Both the position numbers and the translations under genes were made by a program. Below the pieces are notes generated by a model. The model did not search any database. It was given only the letters and a program-made list of their open reading frames with translations, and was not told the DNA's origin. This document shows, in pieces, positions 11,533-20,874 of a stretch of 64,000 nucleotides of DNA. Numbering within the stretch: position 1 is the stretch's first letter; the number at the start of each line of letters is the position of its first letter. This DNA is from Morinoia aosen (taxonomy: Eukaryota > Arthropoda > Malacostraca > Amphipoda > Talitridae). The DNA is taken from contig CM059570.1 of NCBI GenBank assembly GCA_030386875.1, positions 35,641,422 to 35,705,421 on the forward strand. The letters are read 5' to 3'.

Positions 11533-13685
11533 TGTCGGGTTTTTCCGCCAAAAGATATTGATTTTTTTTTACGGCAAGAATAACTCGATCTTTTCTCGAA
11601 GCGCAAGGGAAAAATTATGAGAGGGATAATGAAAAGCGGTTTTGGACTCAGCTCGGTTCCAATTGGTGGAGTTTATTCGTGGAGAGTAAACCAGGAGAAC
11701 TGGCTTGGATCTTGATCTCGGAGAGCTTGTCTAGGTGGGCAATCCGTGCCGGAGGACCAGGCTGGCGTTGACGAAGGCCGGCACGCGATGGAGTAAGCAG
11801 GGTGAGTGAGTTGTATTTGGGAATTTGAGTTTTGGCAATTTGAGGTGATTTGGCGCTGGTCGGTGAATTAGTTCGGGTCAGGTAGAACTAATGACTCCAA
11901 AATAAGGTGGGTGTGTGAGTGGGCAAGTTAAATTAGGCTCATGTGAACATAGCAATTACATGGCACTCAGGATAAAACCAGGAACCCAGGATGATGTGTG
12001 GTGGCGTTTGTTGACGTGAAAATCTAGGCAGAGTTAAAAGCAAAGCTCAAGGCCCAGGGGTAATGGTTTGTGTGTATGGCGATGCTGTAGAGGTCCTGCA
12101 CAGGGGTCCAAGATGCTGGGTGAAACATTCCAGGAGCGACATCAAGACATTCCAATCACTGACAATCCAAATTATAATGACAACTCTTCCCACACGGAGA
12201 ATCTGAAAAACTCCTACAGGTCTGGCTCCGGCTACATTGGGATTCTCACTTTTGGCAACTCAAAAGAGATAGGACAGACTTTAGGTTGACAGATTTTTAA
12301 TCAAGAGATAAGTTGTTTAATCACTAATGCCTCTGGCTTTTAAATTCTGAGTAATGGCTTACGAATTTCCAAGAATAAAGATCGTGATTCCTTACCGAGA
12401 CTACGGGCAAGTAAACACGAGATCTACGAAAAATGGTGAAAATATCAAATGACTGCACTTTTGAAAGCAGTAAGAAAAAAAACATTCAAATCCTAAAGTT
12501 TATGGATATAAATCCTACTGAAAAATCTTAGTAGATATCATATGCAATAATAAAGGAATTAAATAATAATATGTATCCCCAATGATGAAAGAAAGGGGAA
12601 ACCTAAACGTTGATTTCACAAGCGGAAAATATGCGAAGAAAGAAAACACGAAAGCACGAAGTTACGCGTGGCGATTTAGCCGGCGGCTTACGCGTCGGCC
12701 TAAGCCAAAACCGCCAGCAATTTGCACACACTTAAGATAGGCAGATAGTAATGGTTGTTTTGTCACAAGAATGCGGTGAGTTAAATTAAATTTCATTGAA
12801 ATGTTTCTCTATTGAAATAAAGGCGTTTACGTAAAGGTTTCCAAGCGAGTATGGAATTTAAGAAATGAAATACCAAAACTTAGCAAGCATGGACATGAAT
12901 ATTTTTCGTAATTTACTACTGCCAGTCGGCTTGCACAGAAAAGAATACATGCTACTATACACATGCCTATAGTATTTATAATCACAGAGTGATGACAAGA
13001 GACAGCGATGCGAGGTTCCGCCATTCCACAAAGACGCTATCGAGCGAACGCCGGCAATTTTCGCCGCGTTCATTCAAGCAGAAATTATCGTGGATTAGTA
13101 GATTATCGAAAGAAAGAAGGAACGAGCCTGATTATGCTTTGATAAGAAATTCATGACACGGGAATGAAATGCACATCGAACATGATTCTGCTTTGATACT
13201 AAAATCATGACACGGAAATGCAATATCTTTACGCTAGGTCACGTTTGAGGAAAGGCAACAAAACACTGAATGAGACACATGCTACATCAATATTCACACG
13301 CATAACTACACAACTGAATAACACTGCACTGTCACTTATTAATACTCACTGACACGACGAAAAGGACACGATAACTCCTAACACATTTAAAAACTCACGA
13401 GAATTTGCTTGTAACACCGACGAGGTAGGACGCCTGAACAAGAGTGGCTTTTTGAACCAGAGACGCGCATTGCGCAGTATTGCCACCAGAGGGCTTCTCT
13501 CTCGAAAAATGTTAAGTGTTGTTTTTATTATTTCATGCATTTACACAAAAACTTTCATGATTACGAATTAGAAGTAGAAAATAATTAATAATCAATTAGA
13601 GTAATATTTTTAATGCTACTAATTGATTTATTTAAGTATGAATGGCAAATTTATAATTTTTACGCTTATGTAGCGGTATGCTACA
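11533..13685 (-). mobile_element. Solo LTR of the same Ty3/Gypsy family
   Basis: It starts TGTCGGG and ends GCTACA on the plus strand and is alignable along its length with the LTRs of the complete element next door. It is slightly shorter (2,153 against about 2,200 bp) and clearly more diverged. It is flanked by a perfect 4-bp direct repeat, TGAA, at 11,529-11,532 and 13,686-13,689. This is the signature of an old full-length insertion reduced by LTR-LTR recombination. Short ORFs inside it are not genes. Confidence 0.92.
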
Positions 13686-13743
13686 TGAACATGAATGTAA
13701 AACTTGGTGGATGTTCGCCAGTTAAATAAAAATGAGCTACGTA

Positions 13744-15942
13744 TGTCGGGTCTTTCCCGCCGTTGGTTGGTTAGAATGTAAAATATTGATTTTTTTAACG
13801 GCAAGAACAACTCGATCAATTCTCGAAGCGTAAGGGAAAATTACGAGAGGGATAATGAAAAGCGGTTATGGACTCAGCTCGTTTCCAATAGGTGGAGTTT
13901 ATTGGAAGAGGAAACCAGGAAAACTGGCTTGGATCTTGATCTCGGAGAGCTTGTCTAGGTGGGCAATCCTCGCCGGAGGACCAGGCTGGCGTTGACGAAG
14001 GCCGGCACGCGATGGAGTAAGCAGGGTGAGTGAGTGGTATTTGGGAATTTGAGTTTTGGCAATTTGAGATGATTGAGCGCAGGTCAGTGAATTAGTTCAG
14101 GTAGAACTAATGACTCCAAAATAAGGTGGGGTGTGAGTGAGCAAGTTAAATCAGGCTCATGTGAGCAGAATCAAGTCGGCACATTAGCAGGAGCAAGTGG
14201 AATTACTTGCTCAGATTAGTAGTAGCAAGTTTAGTCACTGCTTATGTGAGAATAGCAATTAACATGGCACTCAGGAAAACCCAGGGAGATTCAATTTTGT
14301 GAGTGTTGCGTGTATGGCGATGATGTAGAGGTCCTGCACAGGAGTCCAAGATGCTGGATGAAACATTCCAGGAGAGACATCAAGACATTCCACCACTGAC
14401 AATCCAAATTATAATGACAACTCTTCCCACACGGAGAAATCCGAGAAACTCCTATAGGTTTTACTCCAGCTACATTAGGATTCTCACTTTTGGCAAACTC
14501 AAAAGAGATAGGACAGATTTTTTTTGGTTGACAGATTGTAACAGATTTAAACAATAAATAAATTGTTTAATCACTAATGCCTCTGGCTTTAAAAATCTGA
14601 GTATTAGGTTTAAGAATTTCCAAGAATAAAGATCGTGATTCCTTACAGTGACTACGGGCAAGTAAACACGAGATCTACGGAAAATGGTGAAAATATCAAG
14701 TGACTGCACTTTTGAAGCAGTAAGAAAAAAACATAAAAAAATCCTAAACTTCGAGGATATCACTCCTACTGAGAAATTCTGGTAAATCATTTGCAATAAT
14801 AAAGGAATTAAGGAATAATATATGTATCCCCAATGATAAAAGGAAAAGAAAAACCTAAGCGTTGATTTCACAGGCGGAAAATACGCGAAGAAAGAAAGCA
14901 CGAGAGCATGAGGGTTCCGTGTTGCGATTTAGCCGGCGGCTCACGCGTCGGCATCAGCCAGAGCCGCCAGCAATTTGCACACACTTAAGATAGGCAGCAG
15001 GTTGGGTGTCTTTATCACCAGAATGCGATGAGTTAAATTAAATTTCATTGAAATGTTTCTCTATTGAAATAAAGGCGTTTACGTAAAAGTTTGCGAGGAT
15101 ATGGAATTAAGAAATGAAATTCCAAAACTTAGCAAGCATAGACATGAATACTTTTCGTAATTAAAACTACTGCCAGTCGGTTTGTAAAAAAAAGAATAAA
15201 TGCTACTATACACATGCCTATAGTATTTATAATCACAGAGTAGTGACAAGAGACGACTGTGTAAGGTTCCGCCATCACACAAAGACGCCATCGAACGAAC
15301 GCCGGCAAATTTCGCCGCGCTAATTCCAATGCAGAGATTATCGTAGATTAGTAGATTATCGAAAAGAAAAAAAGGAACGAACACGATTCTGCTTTGATAA
15401 TAAAATCATGACACGGAAATGCAACGCACATCTGACGCCAAAGTTTCGCTAAGTCATGTTGAGAAGAAAAAAACAAAACACTGAATGAAAACATGCTACA
15501 TCACAATTCCTACGCATAACTACGTATCTTAACACTGCACTGTCACTTATTAATATTCACTGAACACGAAGAGAGAACAACGATTATTTCCTAACACTGA
15601 TTTACTCACGGGAACGAAGAAAGGACACGATTATTTTCTAACACATTTGAACTCACGAGAAATTTGCTGTAACACCGCTAAGTAGGACGCCAAAAGTAAG
15701 AGTGGCTTTGAAAGAAGGACGCGCAACTGCGCAGTGTTGCCACCAGAGGGCTTCTCTCTCGAAAAATGTCAAGTGTTATTTTTATTATTTCATGCATTTA
15801 CACAAAAACTTCCATGCTTACGAATTAGAAGTAGAAAATAATTAATAATAAATTAGAGTAATATTTTTAATGCTATTAATTAATTTATTTAAGTATGAAT
15901 GGCAAATTTATAATTTTTACGCTTATGTAGCGGTATGCTACA
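13744..15942 (-). repeat. 3' LTR of the Gypsy element
   Basis: On the minus strand it runs from TGTAGCATACC to CCCGACA, and it is 2,199 bp long. It pairs with 20,875-23,074 at a constant offset of 7,132 apart from one T-run indel near the edge. Differences noticed: A/G around 14,173, and C/T and C/G around 14,940. It contains a CTCF-like CCACCAGAGGGC at 15,740-15,751. Confidence 0.96.
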
Positions 15943-15953
15943 TTACCCCCCAA
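15943..15953 (-). promoter_or_regulatory. Polypurine tract for plus-strand DNA priming
   Basis: Directly next to the 3' LTR the minus strand reads TTGGGGGGTAA and then the LTR start TGTAGC. A G-run abutting the 3' LTR is the expected second-strand primer. It is short and interrupted by TAA, so the exact RNase H cut is uncertain. Confidence 0.7.
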
Positions 15954-15983
15954 GGCGCAGACCGAAAGGTCCACCCGCTGCAA

Positions 15984-18900
15984 TCATCTGTAGCGGGAAG
16001 GAGGGCGAACTACACGACCCTGCCGAGTTCGGCAATTGGCAAATGATACTGAGCGGGGAAGTTTCACCAAACGAGTCTGCAAGTTTAGATCGGCAAGAGT
16101 CCTAGGAACAGGAGTTACTGCAGCGGGCTCGTCTGGTCTCTCCAGACTTGTCGCTGTGTCAGTAAGAGGACTAGAGTTAGAATCTACGACAGGGTTAGAG
16201 ATAGGGTTTGAATGTACAGACACGTAGAAAGGGTTACACTCCAGTTGACTAGGCAACAAGGCAGCCAACTGAGGAAGCTGAGATGGTAGATATGATCGAG
16301 TCTCAGTGGAAGGAGAAATCTGCGGAGAGGAGGATGAGTTATGAGTTACACTATGATCAGAAGTGTATGCGACTTTTAATCGATCAATGCTCACAGGGTC
16401 GTGTGAGCCGAATCTTTCGAGGATGAAATATTTTTGCTTGCGTTTAAGTACTTTGAATGGGCCATCATAAGGGCGCGTGAGTGTAGGTTTTATAGCATCA
16501 TTGCGGACATACACATGTGTGCAGTCTTGCAGGGCAGAATCTAGTCTGTCCTGAGTCTGAGGCATTCGTGGAGCCACATACTTGATCTGGCGCATGCAAT
16601 CTTTTAGGCAGGTTACATAAGCGGAACGGTCAGCGGATGAAAATTCAGGCAAAGGTTTTGGGTCAACAATGTCGCCGGGGAGACGAAGCGTCTTCCCGTA
16701 CAACATCTCAGCCGCTGTGCATTGCTGATCTTGTCTGTGTAGGTTTCGAATGCTAAGTAGTACTACGGGAAGTCTATCAGTCCAATCGTGACTGCAATTA
16801 AGGCAGCGCAATGCAACCTTGAGGTCTCTGTGGACCCTTTCAATAAGTCCATTTGACTGCGGATGGTACGCTGTAGTTGAGGTATTTGCACACCCTAAAG
16901 CGGTGCTAAGCTCACTCCAGAATTTGGAGGTGAATTGTGATCCCCGGTCATGTGTGACACTTAAGGGAACACCAAATCTAGAGATCCATTCTGACAAAAA
17001 AGCGCGTGCTACAGTCTCAGTTTGGGTATCAGGAAGAGGGACAGCCTCAACCCAACGCGTGAACCTATCGATGATGGTCAACAAATAAGAATAACCGCGC
17101 GATACGGGCAAGGGACCCACCAAATCTAGGTGTACAGAGTCAAACTTGTGACCTGTGAATGCACAACTCTGCAGCGCCGCACGATTATGTTTCACCACCT
17201 TACTACTCTGACACGCATGGCAATTTTGCACAATTTGCTTGACCTCCTTACGCATCGCTGGCCAGACGAAACGATCAGAAATCAAACGCAATGTACGGTT
17301 AATACCGGGATGAGAGAGGGAATGAAGGTGGAGGACAGCTACTCTGCGGAGCGTCGCAGGAAGATACAAACGAGAAGGTCGCTCGGCATCACGGTACACG
17401 CCGTCAACCAAGGTTAGTTTTGGAGAGGAAGTGTTAGAAGGTTTGAGAAGGTCCTGAAGTTCAGGATCCTCCTTCTGAGCATTAGCAATGTTGCCGAAGG
17501 TGATTTCACCACTGGTTTGGACAGAATTAATTCGGGAGAGACAATCGGCTACGGTATTGTCTAGTCCCTTAATGTAACGAATGTCAGTGGTAAACTGACT
17601 TATAAACGACAAGTGTCGAGCTTCCCTAGGGGAATGTCTTTCAGAAGGCATTTTGATCGCTGAGGTCAAAGGTTTGTGATCAGTGTAGATCACAAAATCC
17701 CTCGCCTCTAGAGCATAGCGAAAGTGTCTCACAGATAGGTAGATAGCAAGAAGTTCCCTACCGAACGCGCTATAACCACGCTCAGTGGGCGACAGCTTTT
17801 TGGAAAAGAAAGCAAGAGGAGAGATATTAGTACCTACTTGTTGTTGCAACACAGCACCTACGGCGGTACTGGATGCGTCAACAACGAGGCTGAAATCAGC
17901 ATTAGCAATAGGGTAGGATAGTTCAGTCGCGGAAGCTAACTTGTGCTTGATTGTCTCAAAAGCTTTTCGCGCTTCTTCCGTCCATTTTACCTCGATAGAT
18001 TTGCCTTTACGTTTCGGTTCGAGGAGGTCAGACAAGGGCGCTAGAGTTTGAGCACAGTTGCGAATGAAACGATGGTAGAAGTTAACAGAACCTAGGAACC
18101 TTCTTAGTTCCTTCTGGGTCTGTGGAAGAGGAAAGTTTTTGATCACTTCTACTTTGGAAGGCAAAGGTTTTAGACCTAGGCTAGAGATTTCATGACCTAA
18201 GTAAATCAGTGATGGCTTTCCGAGCTCACATTTTGCAGGATTTACAAGGAGTCCATTGTCGGACAATCTTTGAAAAACGACCCTAAGATGGTCTTTGTGC
18301 AACTCTGGGGTTGTGGACGCCACTAGGATGTCGTCTAGATAGACATAAGCGAAAGTGAGGTCAGAGAAAATTTCAGCCATGTGCCTTTGGAACGTCTGAG
18401 GAGCGTTCCTCAAGCCGTAAGGCATTTTTAGGAATTCAAAGAGACCAAACGGAGTGATTACCGCGGTCTTAGGAATCGCAGACTCATCCAAGGGAATTTG
18501 ATGAAAGGCGGACTGAAGGTCTATCTTGGAGAAAATTTGTGCTCCCTCTAAATTTGCACTGAAATCATGCAAGTAAGGAATAGGATAGCGATCAGGTAGA
18601 GTAACGGCATTCAACCTGCGGAAATCCCCGCACGGTCTGAATTCACCGTTAGCCTTGGGTACTAGCAAAAGAGGGCTAGCCCAAGGACTTTTGGAAGTGC
18701 GAATGATGCCACCTTCGAGAAGCCTAGCGAATTCTTTCTTGGCTAAAGCCAATCGATCAGGCGGTAATCGCCTTGCACGGGAGAAAACTGGCGGACCTTG
18801 CGTCTCTATGAAGTGCTTTGTGCATGTTTGCATGTTATTAGAAGCTAAGTTAGGGTTTGTTAATGCTGGGAAATTTTTAAGTTCTTGTTCAAACATGCAC

Positions 18901-19340
18901 TCCTCCTTGAAAGCAATCGAGAAGGAATGCAAGACGTTAGCTCTAGTTATGCTGCAAGCGGGAATTGAGATCTGTGTCTCCTCGTCCCTAATTTTTCTGT
19001 TTTTGACATCTACAATAATCCCATACTTCTCTAGGAAATCCGCGCCAATGATAGGCTCTTGGACTTCCGCAATTAAGAAGGCGAAAAGGAAAGATCGCCT
19101 CAATCCCAGACCGCACTCTAAAATTTTCTCACCGAAACAAGGTATTGGCGTGCCGTTTGCGGCGCGTAATGTCGCCACCATTGGGTTGTTTTTGTCTTTC
19201 ACCGTGGCTGGGATAATTGAAACACTGGATCCAGTGTCAATTAAAAATCGATACTTAGTGACGGGATCGTGAATGGTCAAGAGGCGAGTAGTCTGGGAAT
19301 GAGGCAACGCAGTACTCGCTACTATGCGTCGCTGATGGCG
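15984..19340 (-). CDS. pol: Gypsy Pol polyprotein (PR-RT-RNaseH-IN)
   Basis: Expressed by -1 frameshift from gag, so the frame has no ATG of its own; the first possible start-like codon is a TTG at 19,307, used here for numbering. Aspartic protease: DTG at residues 24-26. Reverse transcriptase: first Asp in KIDLQSAF (about 263) and the YLDD box at 323-326. RNase H: Asp about 477 and TDHKPL at 542-547. Integrase: an HHCC zinc region (His about 662-666, CHAC 696-699), catalytic D728, D787 and E823 (a D,D35E spacing), then a GPF/Y-type module at YDGPFKVL (about 947). The C-terminal tail is Ser/Pro-rich. No stop or frameshift interrupts it and all catalytic residues are present. It makes the cDNA and inserts it into the genome. 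Confidence 0.96.
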   Translation of the reverse strand, partial: RHQRRIVASTALPHSQTTRLLTIHDPVTKYRFLIDTGSSVSIIPATVKDKNNPMVATLRAANGTPIPCFGEKILECGLGLRRSFLFAFLIAEVQEPIIGADFLEKYGIIVDVKNRKIRDEETQISIPACSITRANVLHSFSIAFKEECMFEQELKNFPALTNPNLASNNMQTCTKHFIETQGPPVFSRARRLPPDRLALAKKEFARLLEGGIIRTSKSPWASPLLLVPKANGEFRPCGDFRRLNAVTLPDRYPIPYLHDFSANLEGAQIFSKIDLQSAFHQIPLDESAIPKTAVITPFGLFEFLKMPYGLRNAPQTFQRHMAEIFSDLTFAYVYLDDILVASTTPELHKDHLRVVFQRLSDNGLLVNPAKCELGKPSLIYLGHEISSLGLKPLPSKVEVIKNFPLPQTQKELRRFLGSVNFYHRFIRNCAQTLAPLSDLLEPKRKGKSIEVKWTEEARKAFETIKHKLASATELSYPIANADFSLVVDASSTAVGAVLQQQVGTNISPLAFFSKKLSPTERGYSAFGRELLAIYLSVRHFRYALEARDFVIYTDHKPLTSAIKMPSERHSPREARHLSFISQFTTDIRYIKGLDNTVADCLSRINSVQTSGEITFGNIANAQKEDPELQDLLKPSNTSSPKLTLVDGVYRDAERPSRLYLPATLRRVAVLHLHSLSHPGINRTLRLISDRFVWPAMRKEVKQIVQNCHACQSSKVVKHNRAALQSCAFTGHKFDSVHLDLVGPLPVSRGYSYLLTIIDRFTRWVEAVPLPDTQTETVARAFLSEWISRFGVPLSVTHDRGSQFTSKFWSELSTALGCANTSTTAYHPQSNGLIERVHRDLKVALRCLNCSHDWTDRLPVVLLSIRNLHRQDQQCTAAEMLYGKTLRLPGDIVDPKPLPEFSSADRSAYVTCLKDCMRQIKYVAPRMPQTQDRLDSALQDCTHVYVRNDAIKPTLTRPYDGPFKVLKRKQKYFILERFGSHDPVSIDRLKVAYTSDHSVTHNSSSSPQISPSTETRSYLPSQLPQLAALLPSQLECNPFYVSVHSNPISNPVVDSNSSPLTDTATSLERPDEPAAVTPVPRTLADLNLQTRLVKLPRSVSFANCRTRQGRVVRPPSRYR

Positions 19341-20299
19341 TTTCCCGACGTCATTTCGGTATAACGAGGACAGTATCTAGAGGCACATTTGCGAGCTTGG
19401 TCACCAAATTTTATGTGGTACCAGCATAAGTTGCTACTAGCATCACGAGAGCGCGACCTGAAGCAGCGGTCTTGATTTGACCTATCAAAAGATCTACCTC
19501 TATCAAAGCGTTGAGGAGGAGGAGGAGGATAGTTAGAGTGATAGTCAGAGGGATAGTCGTAGGCATTTTGGTGGCTTTGGAATCTCCCTGGGCCTTGCTG
19601 AATGTGAGCCACACTTTGACTCTGACCTATTTGAAAATTTTGGAGAGCTTGCTTTATTTCAGCGATGTCCTGCTGCAGCTTATCTATTGTGGCTGAGGAT
19701 TGGCTAGGCGCCGTATTTGACGGGCTAAAAGTTGTAGCTGCTGCATTCAAGGAAGCAACTTGTGGTTCTCGTGGCAAATTAATATTTCGGATCACCGTCT
19801 CTGCGGCTTCCGCTAATTTTTCTAACGTTTGCTCGGGCCCTGCTAGCGATAGAAATGGACGCACATTAGGTGACAACTTTGTCATGAAAACTTCCTTCAG
19901 AAATCCCTCAGCTACGGCAACTCCCGTAGCGAGTTTCCGCAGCTCTTTCACTAGCGAAGAGGGAGAGAAAGAAACAGAGACAGGTGGAATTGCTGAGGCA
20001 TCTACAAGACTTCGGAATTCGTCCGCATCGGACATCTGAAGCCTTGCTAAGATTTTGCCTTTCAAGATTCCGTAAGGATTATGATCTGGAGGGTTTTCTA
20101 AGATGTCATTAGAGTTATTTAGTAGTTTTGTGGGCGCGGCGCTCACAAGAGCATAGAATTTGTCTATCTCACTACTTATTTTATGGTACCTAAATACGGC
20201 TTCACACTGTTGAAACCAGGTATGAGCGTCCTCCGGAATAAAGGAAGGGAGCCTAATGGGATTTGTGGGGGCTCGATCTTCATTATCTGATTCAGGCAT
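19322..20299 (-). CDS. gag: Gypsy Gag capsid/nucleocapsid protein
   Basis: 325 residues from the ATG at 20,299; an upstream GTG at 20,311 is in frame but an unlikely start. Gag assembles the particle that packages the element RNA. The N-terminal capsid part begins PTNPIRLPSFIPEDAHTWFQ, typical of Ty3/Gypsy Gag (L-P-x-F-x-x-x-D-x-x-x-W-F). The C-terminus is Arg/Gln/Pro-rich and ends in a cysteine motif CWYHIKFGDQARKCASRYC (residues 292-310). This is a C-x2-H-x9-C-x4-C pattern rather than the usual CCHC knuckle. The gene ends 14 nt before the TTG of pol. The leader from the primer site to the ATG is about 555 nt. Confidence 0.93.
   Translation of the reverse strand: MPESDNEDRAPTNPIRLPSFIPEDAHTWFQQCEAVFRYHKISSEIDKFYALVSAAPTKLLNNSNDILENPPDHNPYGILKGKILARLQMSDADEFRSLVDASAIPPVSVSFSPSSLVKELRKLATGVAVAEGFLKEVFMTKLSPNVRPFLSLAGPEQTLEKLAEAAETVIRNINLPREPQVASLNAAATTFSPSNTAPSQSSATIDKLQQDIAEIKQALQNFQIGQSQSVAHIQQGPGRFQSHQNAYDYPSDYHSNYPPPPPQRFDRGRSFDRSNQDRCFRSRSRDASSNLCWYHIKFGDQARKCASRYCPRYTEMTSGNAISDA
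19340..19346 (-). promoter_or_regulatory. Gag-Pol -1 ribosomal frameshift site GGGAAAC
   Basis: On the minus strand the heptamer is in the correct register, xxG GGA AAC, five codons before the gag stop. After a -1 slip the reading continues without a stop through the gag terminator into pol. A possible 7-bp stem downstream (GCGAGTA / TACTCGC, 19,284-19,290 with 19,313-19,319) lies about 20 nt away, farther than usual. The heptamer fits the canonical X XXY YYZ rule. Confidence 0.8.
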
Positions 20300-20855
20300 G
20301 CTAGCGATCACTTTTGGGATGCAATTAATGATATCAGTGCCTAAGACTTGGAATTAAGTGGCAAGGGTTTGCGTTAATTCTTTACCTACTCAATCATTCA
20401 GATAAAGTTGTAACAGAAGCAAGGAAATATGAAATTGGAAACGAGAGGAAAAAAAAATTTTTATGCGGTATGCGGCAATTTGCGTAGGCACGAAATTAGA
20501 GCAGGTAAGAAAAATTATTTTTCTACCTACTCAATCAATCAATAACGTTGAAGAACACGGGAAAAGAGAGAATGGAAGCGAAGATTTTTACGGTAGTCAG
20601 AATGCACGTAAGCACGGAAAATAGAAAAAAAATATATTTTCCCTACCTACTGAGGCACATGACACAAACAAAAAGGACAGGATATTGCTAAAAAAAAATT
20701 TTGTTAGAGCTGCTCAGAGAACAATTAGCACGGTCAAAATCCACAGGAATCTCTCAAACTACTACGACATGGGAAAATTTATCACTACAATGATACGCCA
20801 ACATTATCCTCTCACAATCTCTCAAACACTTCGAGTTGAGTTTTTATTTTTAAGT

Positions 20856-20873
20856 TTCCCGGCCAATGCACCA
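20856..20873 (-). promoter_or_regulatory. tRNA-Gly primer-binding site
   Basis: On the minus strand, one base after the 5' LTR, the sequence is TGGTGCATTGGCCGGGAA. This is an 18-nt complement to a tRNA 3' end TTCCCGGCCAATGCACCA, the acceptor/T-arm sequence of insect tRNA-Gly(GCC). It primes minus-strand cDNA synthesis. Confidence 0.88.
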
Positions 20874-20874
20874 G

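Noticed and set aside
14291..15384. ORFs of 66-143 codons in the Gypsy LTRs (duplicated at 21,423-22,516)
   Set aside because: They are within long terminal repeats, present in duplicate by construction, broken in the solo LTR, and show no protein family.
16036..20039. Plus-strand ORFs opposite gag and pol (up to 205 codons)
   Set aside because: Antisense shadows of strong minus-strand coding sequence; no recognisable domains.
20297..20311. Gag start at a GTG at 20,311
   Set aside because: A normal ATG lies four codons downstream, with family-like sequence following; eukaryotic GTG initiation is unlikely.
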